A stretch of DNA of 64,000 nt from assembly GCA_040219575.1 (NCBI GenBank), contig JAVJSD010000011.1, positions 62,001 to 126,000 on the forward strand. The letters are read 5' to 3'. Of the stretch, positions 34,713-43,385 are shown one piece after another; the first letter of the stretch is position 1; the number at the start of each line of letters is the position of its first letter. Under the pieces are notes generated by a model. It made no database searches. It worked only from the letters and a program-made list of their open reading frames with translations, and had not been told where the DNA came from. Origin of the DNA: JAVJSD01 sp040219575. Lineage in GTDB: Bacteria; Planctomycetota; Planctomycetia; Pirellulales; Pirellulaceae. The translations under genes were made by a program, and so were the position numbers.

Positions 34713-34713
34713 G

Positions 34714-35910
34714 ATGCCTGCGAAGAAATGGACAGCGGAACGGGTCATCGAGGCGATTCTGGAGCGGCAGCGGCAGGGGTTGCCGTTGTTGGGGATCTAT
34801 GACGAGGCCACGGCGCTCTCGAATGCAGCGACACGCCTGTTTGGCAGCTGGCGGAAAGCGCTGGTTGCGGCGGGCGTTTCCAGCGCCAAGCCGCTGCAGA
34901 GGTGGTCGAAACAACTGGTGATCGAACAGATTCTGGCACGGCAGCAACAAGGGCTCGCCTTGACGAAGACCCAGGACCGAGCCTTGTATGCCGCCGCCAC
35001 GCGTTGCTTCGGAGGCTGGCGAGCCGCCTTGGCGGCTGCAGGAATCAACAGCACCCTTGGCCCACGCCGCCTGTGGACGCGAGATCGCATCCTCGACAAG
35101 ATCCGCAAGCGAGCCGCACAAGGGCTTTCGTTGAGGGCGATCTACAGGTTGGACCCCACCCTGAATACCGCCGCGCAACGTCATTTCGGCGGATGGTATA
35201 AGGCCGTTGATGCCGCCGGCGTTGATGTTGAGCCGCCCACGAAGTGGAGCCGCGCGCGACTCATCGCTGTAATTCAGGACCGCCATGCACGGGGCCTGCC
35301 GACGACCAGCACCGCAACAGACGACCACGCGTTCCGCTCCGCCGTGTACAAGCACTTCGACAGTTGGGACCACTTGCGCCAGGAAGCGGGAATTCCGCAC
35401 CCGGCCCGTCGTGAATGGACGCGGGCGGGGGTCGTCCACGAGATTCAAACCGGATGTCCCGACAGTTATCGTTGCAGCTCCCTGCGTTACAACGCGGTTC
35501 GCCATTTCGGCAGTTGGCACGCGGCGCTGCGGGCTGCAGGCGTCCAACCGGATCATCGCCGGTGGTCGCCGGAGCGGGTGTTGCACGCCATCCGCGCATG
35601 GCGTCAGCGCTCCGCGAATGGATACCTTTCCACCGAAGACCGCGCCCTGGCGCAGGCGGCCCGCAGGTACTTCGGCAGTTGTGAACAGGCGCTGATCGCC
35701 GCCGGTGTGACGCCCAAGAAATCGCCCAAGTGGACGAAACGCCGCATCATCGAGGCGATTCAGGACCGTGTCGTCCGGGGATTGTCGCTGAACAGCGACG
35801 GCTCGGCATTGGTCCAGGCCGCACGTCGCTACTTCGGGAGTTGGCATGCAGCCGTGAAAGCCGCCGGCATCGAGCCACCCTGGCCGCGGCGAGTGAGGAA
35901 CAGCAGGTGA
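34714..35910 (+). CDS. Repeat-array protein A: seven homing-endonuclease-associated repeats
   Basis: 398 residues consisting entirely of seven ~50-residue repeats (HNH_repeat, PF18780-like). Each has the plan W[ST]..R.I..I..R...GLxL, a variable turn, then A..[RH][FY]FG[SG]W..AL.AAG[VI]; examples are ERVIEAILERQRQGLPLL and AARRYFGSWHAAVKAAGI. In homing endonucleases such repeats sit next to HNH nucleases and bind DNA; here no nuclease motif (no HNH, no acidic cluster) is visible. It starts one base after the ParB 2 stop, and its own stop overlaps the next gene (GTGA). Repeat 5 is ~6 residues shorter; repeat 6 has Cys for the Trp. Function is unknown; sequence-specific DNA recognition is inferred. 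Confidence 0.82.
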   Translation: MPAKKWTAERVIEAILERQRQGLPLLGIYDEATALSNAATRLFGSWRKALVAAGVSSAKPLQRWSKQLVIEQILARQQQGLALTKTQDRALYAAATRCFGGWRAALAAAGINSTLGPRRLWTRDRILDKIRKRAAQGLSLRAIYRLDPTLNTAAQRHFGGWYKAVDAAGVDVEPPTKWSRARLIAVIQDRHARGLPTTSTATDDHAFRSAVYKHFDSWDHLRQEAGIPHPARREWTRAGVVHEIQTGCPDSYRCSSLRYNAVRHFGSWHAALRAAGVQPDHRRWSPERVLHAIRAWRQRSANGYLSTEDRALAQAARRYFGSCEQALIAAGVTPKKSPKWTKRRIIEAIQDRVVRGLSLNSDGSALVQAARRYFGSWHAAVKAAGIEPPWPRRVRNSR

Positions 35911-36794
35911 GCAAAATCTGGGACCACAGGCGCGTCGTGGCGGCGATTCAGTCTCGCCATCAACAAGGCTTGCCGCTATCCGGCGTGTGGCGGGACTGGC
36001 CCGCGTTGTATCGCGCCGCGCAGCGCTACCACGGCAGTTGGCGGATGGCGTTGCTGGCGGCCCACGTTCCGCCCCAGGGCCGCCGTCGTTGGTCGCCCGA
36101 TCGCGTCCTGCGGGAAATCCGCGCCTGGTACGCCGACCCGCCGGACGCGCGCAGGGCGTGGGACGCGCGCCTGGCCGCCGCGGCGAGAACGTACTTCGGA
36201 AGCTGGGCGCAAGCCGTAGCGACCGCCAACCTGGAGCCGTGGCGAAGCCGCAAGTGGTCCCGCGCTCGGGTCGTCGCCGCTATTCAAGACAGACATGTGC
36301 GTGGCTTGTCAGTTGACCAGGTCGAACGCAGCAACCGCCCGTTGGTCGCCGCCGCGCGGAAATACTTCGGCGGCTGGCAGGCAGCGCTCCAGGCCGCCGG
36401 TCTCGGCGATCACTACCGGGAGAAGCGGCCGGCGCGGGACTGGTGCCGTGAGTTGGTGGTTGCTGAAATCCAGAACTTTCATCGGCGGGAGGGACAAATC
36501 ACGACGGTCTGGAACGCCGATCCCACGCTTTACTCGGCTGCCAAGGACGTCTTTGGAACCTGGCGGGCCGCCGTCGTCGCCGCCGGTTTTGAGCCGTCAC
36601 AGCGGCGCTGGACTCGGCCAGCGATCGTGGCGGAAATCTGTGCCCGACGGGAACGTGGTCAGTCGCTCAGCAGCCGACTCGTCGCCAACCGAAACCTCGT
36701 CGCGGCGGCATGGCGTCACTTCGGCTCGTGGCGCCTCGCACTGCAAGCGGCGGAAGTCGCGTCGGAATCAGCAAAGGAGAGGAAATCCGCATGA
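35907..36794 (+). CDS. Repeat-array protein B: five homing-endonuclease-associated repeats
   Basis: 295 residues starting at a GTG whose last bases overlap the previous TGA (GTGA, VSKIWDHRRVVAAIQSRHQQ). It has five repeats of the same family, for example AQRYHGSWRMALLAAHV, AARTYFGSWAQAVATANL, AARKYFGGWQAALQAAGL and AAWRHFGSWRLALQAAEV, separated by Arg-rich [RK][KRD]W starts. There is no nuclease motif. It is coupled to both neighbours by 4-base overlaps, which implies coordinated stoichiometry of the three repeat proteins. A longer in-frame upstream start would duplicate part of protein A's sequence in another frame and is rejected. Confidence 0.8.
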   Translation: MSKIWDHRRVVAAIQSRHQQGLPLSGVWRDWPALYRAAQRYHGSWRMALLAAHVPPQGRRRWSPDRVLREIRAWYADPPDARRAWDARLAAAARTYFGSWAQAVATANLEPWRSRKWSRARVVAAIQDRHVRGLSVDQVERSNRPLVAAARKYFGGWQAALQAAGLGDHYREKRPARDWCRELVVAEIQNFHRREGQITTVWNADPTLYSAAKDVFGTWRAAVVAAGFEPSQRRWTRPAIVAEICARRERGQSLSSRLVANRNLVAAAWRHFGSWRLALQAAEVASESAKERKSA

Positions 36795-37534
36795 CGCGAG
36801 AAGACACAATCCGCCAGATCATCCACCGCGAGGCCATGCGCCTGGAGCTGAGCGAGCAAGTCGTACAACAGGACGCCGCCGAGCTGCACCGGTCCGCCTG
36901 TGAGCAGTTCGGGACCTGGGATACGGCGCTCCAGTACGCCGGCGTGAGCGTGCGTCACGTGCGGCCGCGAGAGCAATACACTCCGGATCGCGTGACCCAG
37001 GAGATCCGCACGCTTTGCATCTCGGGTTACAGTATCTCGAGCGCGCACATCATGCGGCGCAATCGGCGGCTGTACGAAGCGGCACGCCAGCACTTCGGAA
37101 CCTGGCGGAAGGCGCTTGTGGCGGCAGGAGTCAATCTCAAGCACGCCTTTCTGGGCCGCCCCCGGAAACACGATAGGCAGCAGATTCTGGATACAATCAA
37201 GCTCCGGCACACCTCCGGCCTGTCACTTGTGTGGAGCGATGTCAGCCTGGAGAATCGCGCCTTCGCCGTGGCCGCGAAACACACCTTTGGAAGCTGGCGA
37301 AAGGCGCTGTTGGCCGCAGAGATTGATCCCGCGATACATCGTGACTCACACCGCAAAGAGTGGGACGAGCAGCGAGTAATCGACTGCCTTCGCCAGCGAC
37401 AGAGGGAAGGCAAGTCGCTCAAGTGCGCCGACGTTCGTCGCGAGCACCCACCACTCGTGAACGCGGTGAACAGGTATTTTGGAAGTTGGCGCAGTGCGAT
37501 TCGGGCGGCGGGAGTTGACTGGGACCAGGGATAG
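36791..37534 (+). CDS. Repeat-array protein C: four homing-endonuclease-associated repeats
   Basis: 247 residues, ATG overlapping the stop of protein B (ATGA). The first repeat is divergent (IRQIIHREAMRLELSEQVVQ then FGTWDTALQYAGV). The next three are regular: ARQHFGTWRKALVAAGV, AKHTFGSWRKALLAAEI and VNRYFGSWRSAIRAAGV. It ends the operon; no terminator hairpin is obvious in the 370-base gap that follows. As for A and B, there is no catalytic motif. Confidence 0.8.
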   Translation: MTREDTIRQIIHREAMRLELSEQVVQQDAAELHRSACEQFGTWDTALQYAGVSVRHVRPREQYTPDRVTQEIRTLCISGYSISSAHIMRRNRRLYEAARQHFGTWRKALVAAGVNLKHAFLGRPRKHDRQQILDTIKLRHTSGLSLVWSDVSLENRAFAVAAKHTFGSWRKALLAAEIDPAIHRDSHRKEWDEQRVIDCLRQRQREGKSLKCADVRREHPPLVNAVNRYFGSWRSAIRAAGVDWDQG

Positions 37535-37906
37535 ATGCAAACCTGAAGCCCTTCCCTGTGGCGGTGGACAAGCCCTAGTTTTCCGCCTAGTGGTGCGAAC
37601 CCGCATAAAACGAATCTGGCAGGCGTGGCACGGTCTCCAGCTACGTAGCGTGTGGGGCCTAGCTGCCAATTCTCTCCCAAGCGGCCGGTTATTCGGTCGA
37701 TTTCAACGATTCGCGCGGCAAGAACCCAGCCAATCGGCGTCGGTGTGTCGGACCGATGCGCTTTCGTGGGACAGTTCGAATCCCGTGCCGCGCTTGTCCC
37801 TCTCGCGGGGAGACTCGTTGATGGCATTGCGTGAACCGATTCGCGGCGAGGGTTGTCTTACGTTCCATTGGCACCGTGCAACGTCAGATGGTTGGAGTAG
37901 CTACTC
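37535..37906. other. Gap between repeat operon and IS-split gene
   Basis: No convincing gene. A short stretch at ~37768-37795 (GGGACAGTTCGAATCCCGT) resembles a tRNA T-arm but has no partner halves. Confidence 0.4.
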
Positions 37907-38373
37907 ATGCAGAAGTCGAACCTCGCCTCAATTCCTACGAGCATCGACCTGGCGCAAGAATGGCTCGTTGAATACTGGGCGGTCGAACTCGGTGTTTCGC
38001 GAGGACGACTTGCCCAAGCCGTGGGCATCGTTGGTCCCGAAGTCGCGAAGCTGAGGAAGTACCTGAAAGACGGTCACAGGATCGCGGTACGCGACGACTC
38101 TGATGTCGTGCGACTTGTCGCGAGAATCACGCTGGAGAAGGACGGATTCGCAGCTTCGGTTCCATATCACCCGGCGAAGAAGGGGTGGATTTGGGAGTTG
38201 CCTCTAGATTACAGCAAGTTCGGCGAGGTTCCTGTACCGCTTTCGGAAGCGAAGCACTACACGGTGGACGACACCGTGAAGCTAAGTATGCACATGGGCG
38301 GCTTTGTTCAATTCTCTCGGGGTGGAGCTAAACCGATCGTCTCGGGATACAATCCAGAGTTGGCTCAGATCAA

Positions 38374-40132
38374 CCCGGATTATTCACCAGTGAATTCGTG
38401 AACTGATGAAACCCAGGCGTGATCTCCCGTGTTTTATTGGGTGTAAGCAACTTCCAATGAGCACGAAAGGATGCACGCCATGGGTGAAGTCAAGCGTAAC
38501 GTTTTCGAGCCCGATTTCAATCGCTCGATCAAGGTCGAAGCGACCGACCAGCGGCTCACGTCCAACGCCGGCGCTCTGCTCCTGCGGGAAGCAGACGATC
38601 GATTGCAGTTGATCGCGTCGATCGCCGAGGAGATGGCCGATCCGCGAGATCCGACTCGCATTCGGTATTCGCTGACCGAACTGATCCGCGAGCGAATCTA
38701 CATCATGTGCCTGGGCTTCTCCGCGCAGGACGACGTCGACCTGCTGTGCCACGATCCCGCGTTTCGCATGGCCGTCTGGGATCGACGAGGGATGGAAGTC
38801 ATCGAGCAGCGACTCGCCAGCCAACCGACGCAGTCCCGCTTGCTGCGCATGTTGACGGCCGATCCCGCGAACTTGCGGGCCCTTCAGGCCGGGCTGGGAG
38901 ATTCCATCCGGCGGCACATCTTCAGCACGCAGAACCGCCCGGTGCGAAGCGCCACCGTCGACATCGACAGCTTTCCGATGGAAGTGCACGGCGACCAGAC
39001 GGGCGCCGCCTACAACGGCCACTATAAACGGACGATCTATCACCCGTTGGTCGCTTCGCTTTCCGTGGGAGGCGATTACGACAGCACGCGTGAAGGCCTG
39101 CGTTTGGGCAACGGGTTCATCCACGCGATCTTGCGGCAAGGACAGGTGCACACGGCGAAGGGCGTGGCTCGCTTTCTCGATCACACGCATCATCAAGCCG
39201 TGCGGATGGCGCGGCATGTCGACTATCGGCTCGACGCCGGCTACACGATCGGCGCCGTGCTGGATCGGTTGACCGAGAAGAATCGCCGCTTTATCGGGCG
39301 TTTGAAGGGGAATCCCGTTCTGGATCGGATGGCGGAGCCGCACTTGAAGCGGCCGCCGGGACGACCGCCGGCCGAGGGCTACAGGAAGATTGTCGAACTG
39401 GGCAAGTACCAAGCGCGGGACTGGAAGTATGCGCAGCGCGTGATTCTGGTCGTGATCGACGAGCCCGACGCCGAGACCGGGCAACTCGCTTTGTTCCCCC
39501 GCCACTTCTTTCTGGTCACCAACTGGCGTGAGGAGCAACGGTCGGGCGCTGAACTGCTGGAGCACTACCGACGTCGCGGGACGTTCGAGGATCGCTTGGG
39601 CGAATTCAATCAAGCGATCGGCGTGCACCTCTCCTCGCCGCACTTCAAGGAGAACGAGGCGACGTTCTTCCTGGCCCTCTTGGCCTACAACCTGACGTCG
39701 ATCTGCCGCAATGAACTAGAAGACGCCGTGGGCGGTTGTTGGGACTTGCGGCGGTTCCAGCAGTTCGTGCTTCGCGTCGGCGGGCTGTGCGTCAAGCATT
39801 CGGGACGCCTCGTCATGCGCATTGCGCAATCGGCGGAACCGCTGTGGAGTCGACTTGCACGTTGCCTGCAAGGTTGGATCTTACCTGACGAACTGACACG
39901 TCAGTTGAAGCACCACATCGGCTTCACGCCGCCCCCGGCCCACGCCCACTTGGAAGTCGTGCTTCGACCGTAGCCATCTTCCGTCCAATCCAAACACAAT
40001 GATCAAAACCGGGGAGGGGGAAAGTCTGCGCCGAGATCGCGACCACCCACCATTCCACCACCGCCAAACCGCTCAGGCGGTCTGGACCAGCAACCAGATG
40101 GCCAAAGGAGCGACGCTGGTGAATAATGCGGG
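38374..40132 (+). mobile_element. IS1380-family insertion sequence (1759 bp)
   Basis: Terminal inverted repeats of 19 bp (17 matching) bound the element: left CCCGGATTATTCACCAGTG (38374-38392), right end in reverse complement CCCGCATTATTCACCAGCG (40114-40132). A 5-bp target duplication ATCAA flanks it at 38369-38373 and 40133-40137. It encodes one IS1380-type transposase. The exact duplication and matching ends indicate a recent insertion. It interrupts the reading frame of the DUF3606-like gene. Confidence 0.93.
38480..39973 (+). CDS. IS1380-family DDE transposase
   Basis: 497 residues from MGEVKRNVFEPDFNRSIKVE. The family signature ADQRLTSNAG-like text (ATDQRLTSNAGALLLREADD) is followed by the first catalytic Asp in SATVDIDSFPMEVHGDQTG and NGHYKRTIYHPLVASLS, and the catalytic Glu in ELLEHYRRRGTFEDRLGEFN. 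LLAYNLTSICRNELED is the usual C-terminal core. Length is normal for the family and the gene is intact. AAAGG lies upstream of the chosen ATG. An upstream in-frame ATG at 38471 adds three residues. Confidence 0.93.
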   Translation: MGEVKRNVFEPDFNRSIKVEATDQRLTSNAGALLLREADDRLQLIASIAEEMADPRDPTRIRYSLTELIRERIYIMCLGFSAQDDVDLLCHDPAFRMAVWDRRGMEVIEQRLASQPTQSRLLRMLTADPANLRALQAGLGDSIRRHIFSTQNRPVRSATVDIDSFPMEVHGDQTGAAYNGHYKRTIYHPLVASLSVGGDYDSTREGLRLGNGFIHAILRQGQVHTAKGVARFLDHTHHQAVRMARHVDYRLDAGYTIGAVLDRLTEKNRRFIGRLKGNPVLDRMAEPHLKRPPGRPPAEGYRKIVELGKYQARDWKYAQRVILVVIDEPDAETGQLALFPRHFFLVTNWREEQRSGAELLEHYRRRGTFEDRLGEFNQAIGVHLSSPHFKENEATFFLALLAYNLTSICRNELEDAVGGCWDLRRFQQFVLRVGGLCVKHSGRLVMRIAQSAEPLWSRLARCLQGWILPDELTRQLKHHIGFTPPPAHAHLEVVLRP

Positions 40133-40669
40133 ATCAAGGGAGCTGGTCTAAGAGCGCCGGATCCAGTTCACGTCACAACCGGGCCGCTATTCGGAGTCAC
40201 CTTCCAAGGCTTAGGTGAATTCGACGAGATGCGGAACAAGCCGGCTGAAATCTTCGAGGTCGACGATGTGTGGCATCACCCGAGGTACTCGACACCTGAA
40301 GACACGGCCTACAACCTAGAGGTCTTCATGTTCCCCAGGAACCTGCTCACGACCGCTCAAGTGGATAACGGGAAGAGAATACTCAGGCGGAGCCTGCCGT
40401 TCAATTCGACTATCGCGTTCGACTTTGTTCTTCGCGTGATTGAACTCCCGCACCTGCCGATCTTCCTTGGCGCAATACTAAGTCACATTCGGCCCGATCG
40501 ATCGACCGTTTCCGGGTACAAGATCAGTGGTCCAGGCTGTGGCAAACCCGGCGAGCAAAAGCGAAGCATCGCTGCCTGGTATCCTCGCCCGGAATTCGTC
40601 AGCGAACTCAACCCGACATCACTCGACTATCGACCTCCTGAAGAACCGAGCCAGTAGGGCACCTTTCCA

Positions 40670-43078
40670 ATGGGAAAACGAAACGTAACCGTTAGCTACT
40701 TCAACAAAACGAGCGGCTTTGATGGCGTAGAACGCCGTCCTGTGCCGGCAGGCATTCCGGAACACCGACAGGCTGTTCCGAGGCTAGGCGGTTGCGCGAA
40801 TGAAGGACCTGCCGACTGGCATAGTTTCGCCGAGACGCTGAAGCGGTCAGCACTTCCCGAAGCAGTTTTCTTCCTCGACGCTTCGTTCCTTGGGCGCCAT
40901 GAACTGCCGGAAGAAATCTATGAAGTGCTCCTGTCTAGGCGAATCGCCATTACCCCGCTTGTCTGGCGGGAGCTTCAGGACTGGGACTGGAGCGCCCATC
41001 GAAGGCTTCGCGATGTCCTGGTCTCGGCGAAGAAAGACGGGCACCCGTCCGTCATGTTCCTGGAACCGGAGATTTGGGAGGCACCCGTTCAATCTGCGGC
41101 CAAGTACTACACTCAGCTACTTGGTACACGCAAGTTGGCGGGACACATTCTGAGGGCGAATTTCCATGAGAAGCACAGTCGAGATCCTACTGACGATGAA
41201 TTGACCACTCTAATCCAGAAGGCGGCACGCGACCGAGGACACCTCTTGGCAAAGAAGGGGTTGGTTGACGTCAACAAGGAAAACTTCTATGCCGACGAAG
41301 AGCTAGTCGTTCTTGCCTTCTTCCACGGAGTAATGACGGGGCATGAGAGCGTGATACTGACCGGTGACCGCGACCTTCTTGAGCAGGTGTACAAACTGAC
41401 CTATCTGATTGACACGGACTACCGATCCATGTTGGTCGCCGAATCGTACCACGAGACTCCCGACAACGTTATAGTCCACCAAGTGTCTATGGTTGACGAT
41501 GTGTTTGAGTCGGATCAGATCGAATTGCTCGATCTTCCATCGCATTTCGTTGACTTCGTTCTTCCCGAAAAGCACGAGTGGGTGTCGGTTCAGTGCTTTC
41601 GCTTCGGAGGACGTGACAAAGATTTGAAGGCCAGTATGCACACATACTGCGCAGAGCTTGACATGCGCCGGTTGCTCTACATGAAGGGCAAGACCGAAGG
41701 GCTCAACTCCGACCTCTTTGACGGCAAGAACATTCGCATCGCACTTTCTCCGCCATTTCCGGATGAATTTTTTGGACGCGCGATCGTTGCGAAAGAGAAG
41801 GCTGTGCGGATCGGCGCACACGACATCTCGTTCGTTGATCTGAACTACGCGATCATGGAGGTCGAGCATTTTCGCCGTCGCGAAACTGAGACGGAGGAGT
41901 CCGAAGAGGCTCCTTCGTTTGGACTCTTGATGGCAACCTTCCGTCAGCCTGTACGACTCATGTTTACGAGTCCGCCGGAGTGGATGGACGTGCCCGTTGA
42001 GGAGTTCCAAACGGCGGTTCGGTTATTCAACCCGGCGTTGTTTTTGGTGGACGATACGTTCCTCCTGTCGCACGTCGCCGATTATTTGGCCGATGAGCTA
42101 TTGGAACGCGGCCTGGCAACGACACGGCACATTCGCGACAGTTTGCCAAAAGGCGACTGGAACTCGAGACTTCACGAGGCGGTGGTGAAGGGACACCGAC
42201 AGGTAAAGACGTTGGACGTATCCGACAACGCCTCGCGGAGCCGGGATTTCGGGTACTACGTCGGTCTGCTTGCGTTTCGCAAGCTGTTCTGGAAGGCAAT
42301 CAAGAGCAGGGTTAAACGAGACCACGGACGCGACTCCCCGGACACAGAGTGGCCCGAAGTCGTCGAGCGCTACGCCGGAATCCGTGGTCGTCGGTTGGCT
42401 GAAGAAGGTTGGCGACGAAAGGACGACCCCCGACTTTTCTTCGCCGAAGAACTGCTTGTCCAGGGTTACCTTCGTTCTGTCAAAATCGGCATAGATGTTG
42501 TCTTTCTTACGTCCGACCCTCTGTTCCTCGAACAGTTTCACAGACTCGGACGACTCTTTCGCGATCATTACAGGGCTTACCGAATCGGGAAGTGGTTCAA
42601 CTCGAATCCGGACTCGTGTCGCGTACTTCAATCAGACGATGACTTTCCATCGGCCCAGTTGACCAAAGGCTCGACGTATTTCGAGATCCCCAATGATCGC
42701 TGGAACACGGAGATTCTACCGCGACGCCCGGTCACCCTTAACCTTCATTGCTGGCTCATGGGACATGCAGAGAAGAACACGCTGCGCTTTGCACCATTTA
42801 CCTTCTGTGCCGAGCGGCCAATGCATTACCTTTTGGCGCAGAAAGCGGCAAACGGTCTAAACATGAGCGACGAGTCTGGAAAGAACGTCAGGATTGAAGT
42901 GCTTCGACAGGACTGGATCGGAGTGATCGAAAATGAGGCCATAATCCCTATCGGATCCGAAGATTGGCCGGGTGATCCTCGCCTCGAGTTGGGAATCGAC
43001 GGGTTGCCAAAATCAGATTTGGCTCGTGTCGTCGCCGATAACTGCGACTTTCCAATGCTCTGGTACGAGGAATCGTGA
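40670..43078 (+). CDS. Internally duplicated PIN-like nuclease (802 aa)
   Basis: The protein is two copies of one ~390-residue unit. Unit 1: FFLDASFLGR (D70), VWRELQDW (E101), FYADEELVVLAFF (D209-E210) and VILTGDRDLLEQ (D233, D235). Unit 2: LFLVDDTFLLSH (D461-D462), FFAEELLVQGYL (E593-E594) and VVFLTSDPLFLEQF (D616). Each PIN-like part is followed by a matching beta-rich region (HTYCAELDMRRLLYMKGKTE... and FTFCAERPMHYLLAQKAANG..., both with LN..D..GKN[IV]RI). The acidic set is that of PIN-fold metal-dependent RNases/DNases. The pattern (VLDAS..., TGDRDL) fits the fold, but no named family is recognised. The neighbouring upstream gene is disrupted by an IS. Defence or toxin function is inference. 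Confidence 0.72.
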   Translation: MGKRNVTVSYFNKTSGFDGVERRPVPAGIPEHRQAVPRLGGCANEGPADWHSFAETLKRSALPEAVFFLDASFLGRHELPEEIYEVLLSRRIAITPLVWRELQDWDWSAHRRLRDVLVSAKKDGHPSVMFLEPEIWEAPVQSAAKYYTQLLGTRKLAGHILRANFHEKHSRDPTDDELTTLIQKAARDRGHLLAKKGLVDVNKENFYADEELVVLAFFHGVMTGHESVILTGDRDLLEQVYKLTYLIDTDYRSMLVAESYHETPDNVIVHQVSMVDDVFESDQIELLDLPSHFVDFVLPEKHEWVSVQCFRFGGRDKDLKASMHTYCAELDMRRLLYMKGKTEGLNSDLFDGKNIRIALSPPFPDEFFGRAIVAKEKAVRIGAHDISFVDLNYAIMEVEHFRRRETETEESEEAPSFGLLMATFRQPVRLMFTSPPEWMDVPVEEFQTAVRLFNPALFLVDDTFLLSHVADYLADELLERGLATTRHIRDSLPKGDWNSRLHEAVVKGHRQVKTLDVSDNASRSRDFGYYVGLLAFRKLFWKAIKSRVKRDHGRDSPDTEWPEVVERYAGIRGRRLAEEGWRRKDDPRLFFAEELLVQGYLRSVKIGIDVVFLTSDPLFLEQFHRLGRLFRDHYRAYRIGKWFNSNPDSCRVLQSDDDFPSAQLTKGSTYFEIPNDRWNTEILPRRPVTLNLHCWLMGHAEKNTLRFAPFTFCAERPMHYLLAQKAANGLNMSDESGKNVRIEVLRQDWIGVIENEAIIPIGSEDWPGDPRLELGIDGLPKSDLARVVADNCDFPMLWYEES

Positions 43079-43167
43079 ACTGCGACAGTCGAATCCGCGA
43101 ACGGTCGCGTCTATTGCATTCGAGCGCAAAGCCGAGAGTTGATCGATTCAACAGTTCTGCAAACGCA

Positions 43168-43195
43168 AATGGCCTCGGCATTTACGGAGGCCATT
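43168..43195. terminator. Hairpin terminator downstream of the PIN-like gene
   Basis: AATGGCCTC (43168-43176) and GAGGCCATT (43187-43195) pair perfectly around a 10-base loop GGCATTTACG. It is positioned ~90 bases past the PIN gene stop. No strong U-tract follows. Confidence 0.6.
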
Positions 43196-43207
43196 GTAGT
43201 GTTCAAG

Positions 43208-43228
43208 TCGGGGAGCAGGGATTTGAAC
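43208..43228 (-). other. tRNA-Pro-like 3' end remnant (candidate attachment site)
   Basis: On the minus strand GTTCAAATCCCTGCTCCCCGA is the usual T-loop plus acceptor half of a tRNA-Pro-type gene. The 5' half, D arm and anticodon arm are not found upstream, so it is a fragment. Phages often restore or leave such pieces at att sites, and it lies ~160 bases from the integrase operon. Serine integrases usually do not target tRNA genes, which weakens the idea. Confidence 0.3.
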
Positions 43229-43385
43229 TGAGGGCAAAGACTCCTTTGCGGGCCTCGGTCACATCGACCGAGTCGTTCAAGTCCGGCCCGATTGCGCGCG
43301 TTGGTTCACGACCGAGGGTAGAAGCCGGAAAACACCAACTCGCTGTGGTCCGGCACCGACGTGACTATGGCGTTGCATCGGGCGT

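Larger units (their letters stand above)
37907..40657 (+). pseudogene. DUF3606-like gene split by an IS1380 insertion
   Basis: The two coding parts (37907-38373 and 40133-40657) become one open frame of ~328 residues when the element and one copy of the ATCAA duplication are removed; the codon across the junction reads CAG ATC AAG GGA. The N-terminal part has TSIDLAQEWLVEYWAVELGV and SRGRLAQAVGIVGPEVAKLR, matching the helix pair of DUF3606. The middle region (KKGWIWELPLDYSKFGEV) is unrecognised; the C-terminal part reads FEVDDVWHHPRYSTPEDTAY, then a region resembling no known family. It ends 12 bases before the PIN-like gene, so the two form a unit. The gene is inactive unless excision occurs. 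Confidence 0.75.
43079..43385. other. Junction interval between accessory island and integrase module
   Basis: No gene seen. It contains a terminator hairpin (43168-43195) and a tRNA 3'-end-like fragment (43208-43228), both described separately. Codon-like bias drops sharply here compared with the flanking genes, as expected for an element boundary. Confidence 0.5.

Noticed and set aside
35261..35700. HNH nuclease hidden in the repeat arrays
   Set aside because: No His-Asn-His core, CxxC zinc pairs or acidic cluster could be found in any of the three repeat proteins.
37760..37800. tRNA-like T-arm (GGGACAGTTCGAATCCCGT)
   Set aside because: No acceptor, D or anticodon arms could be paired on either side; probably chance.
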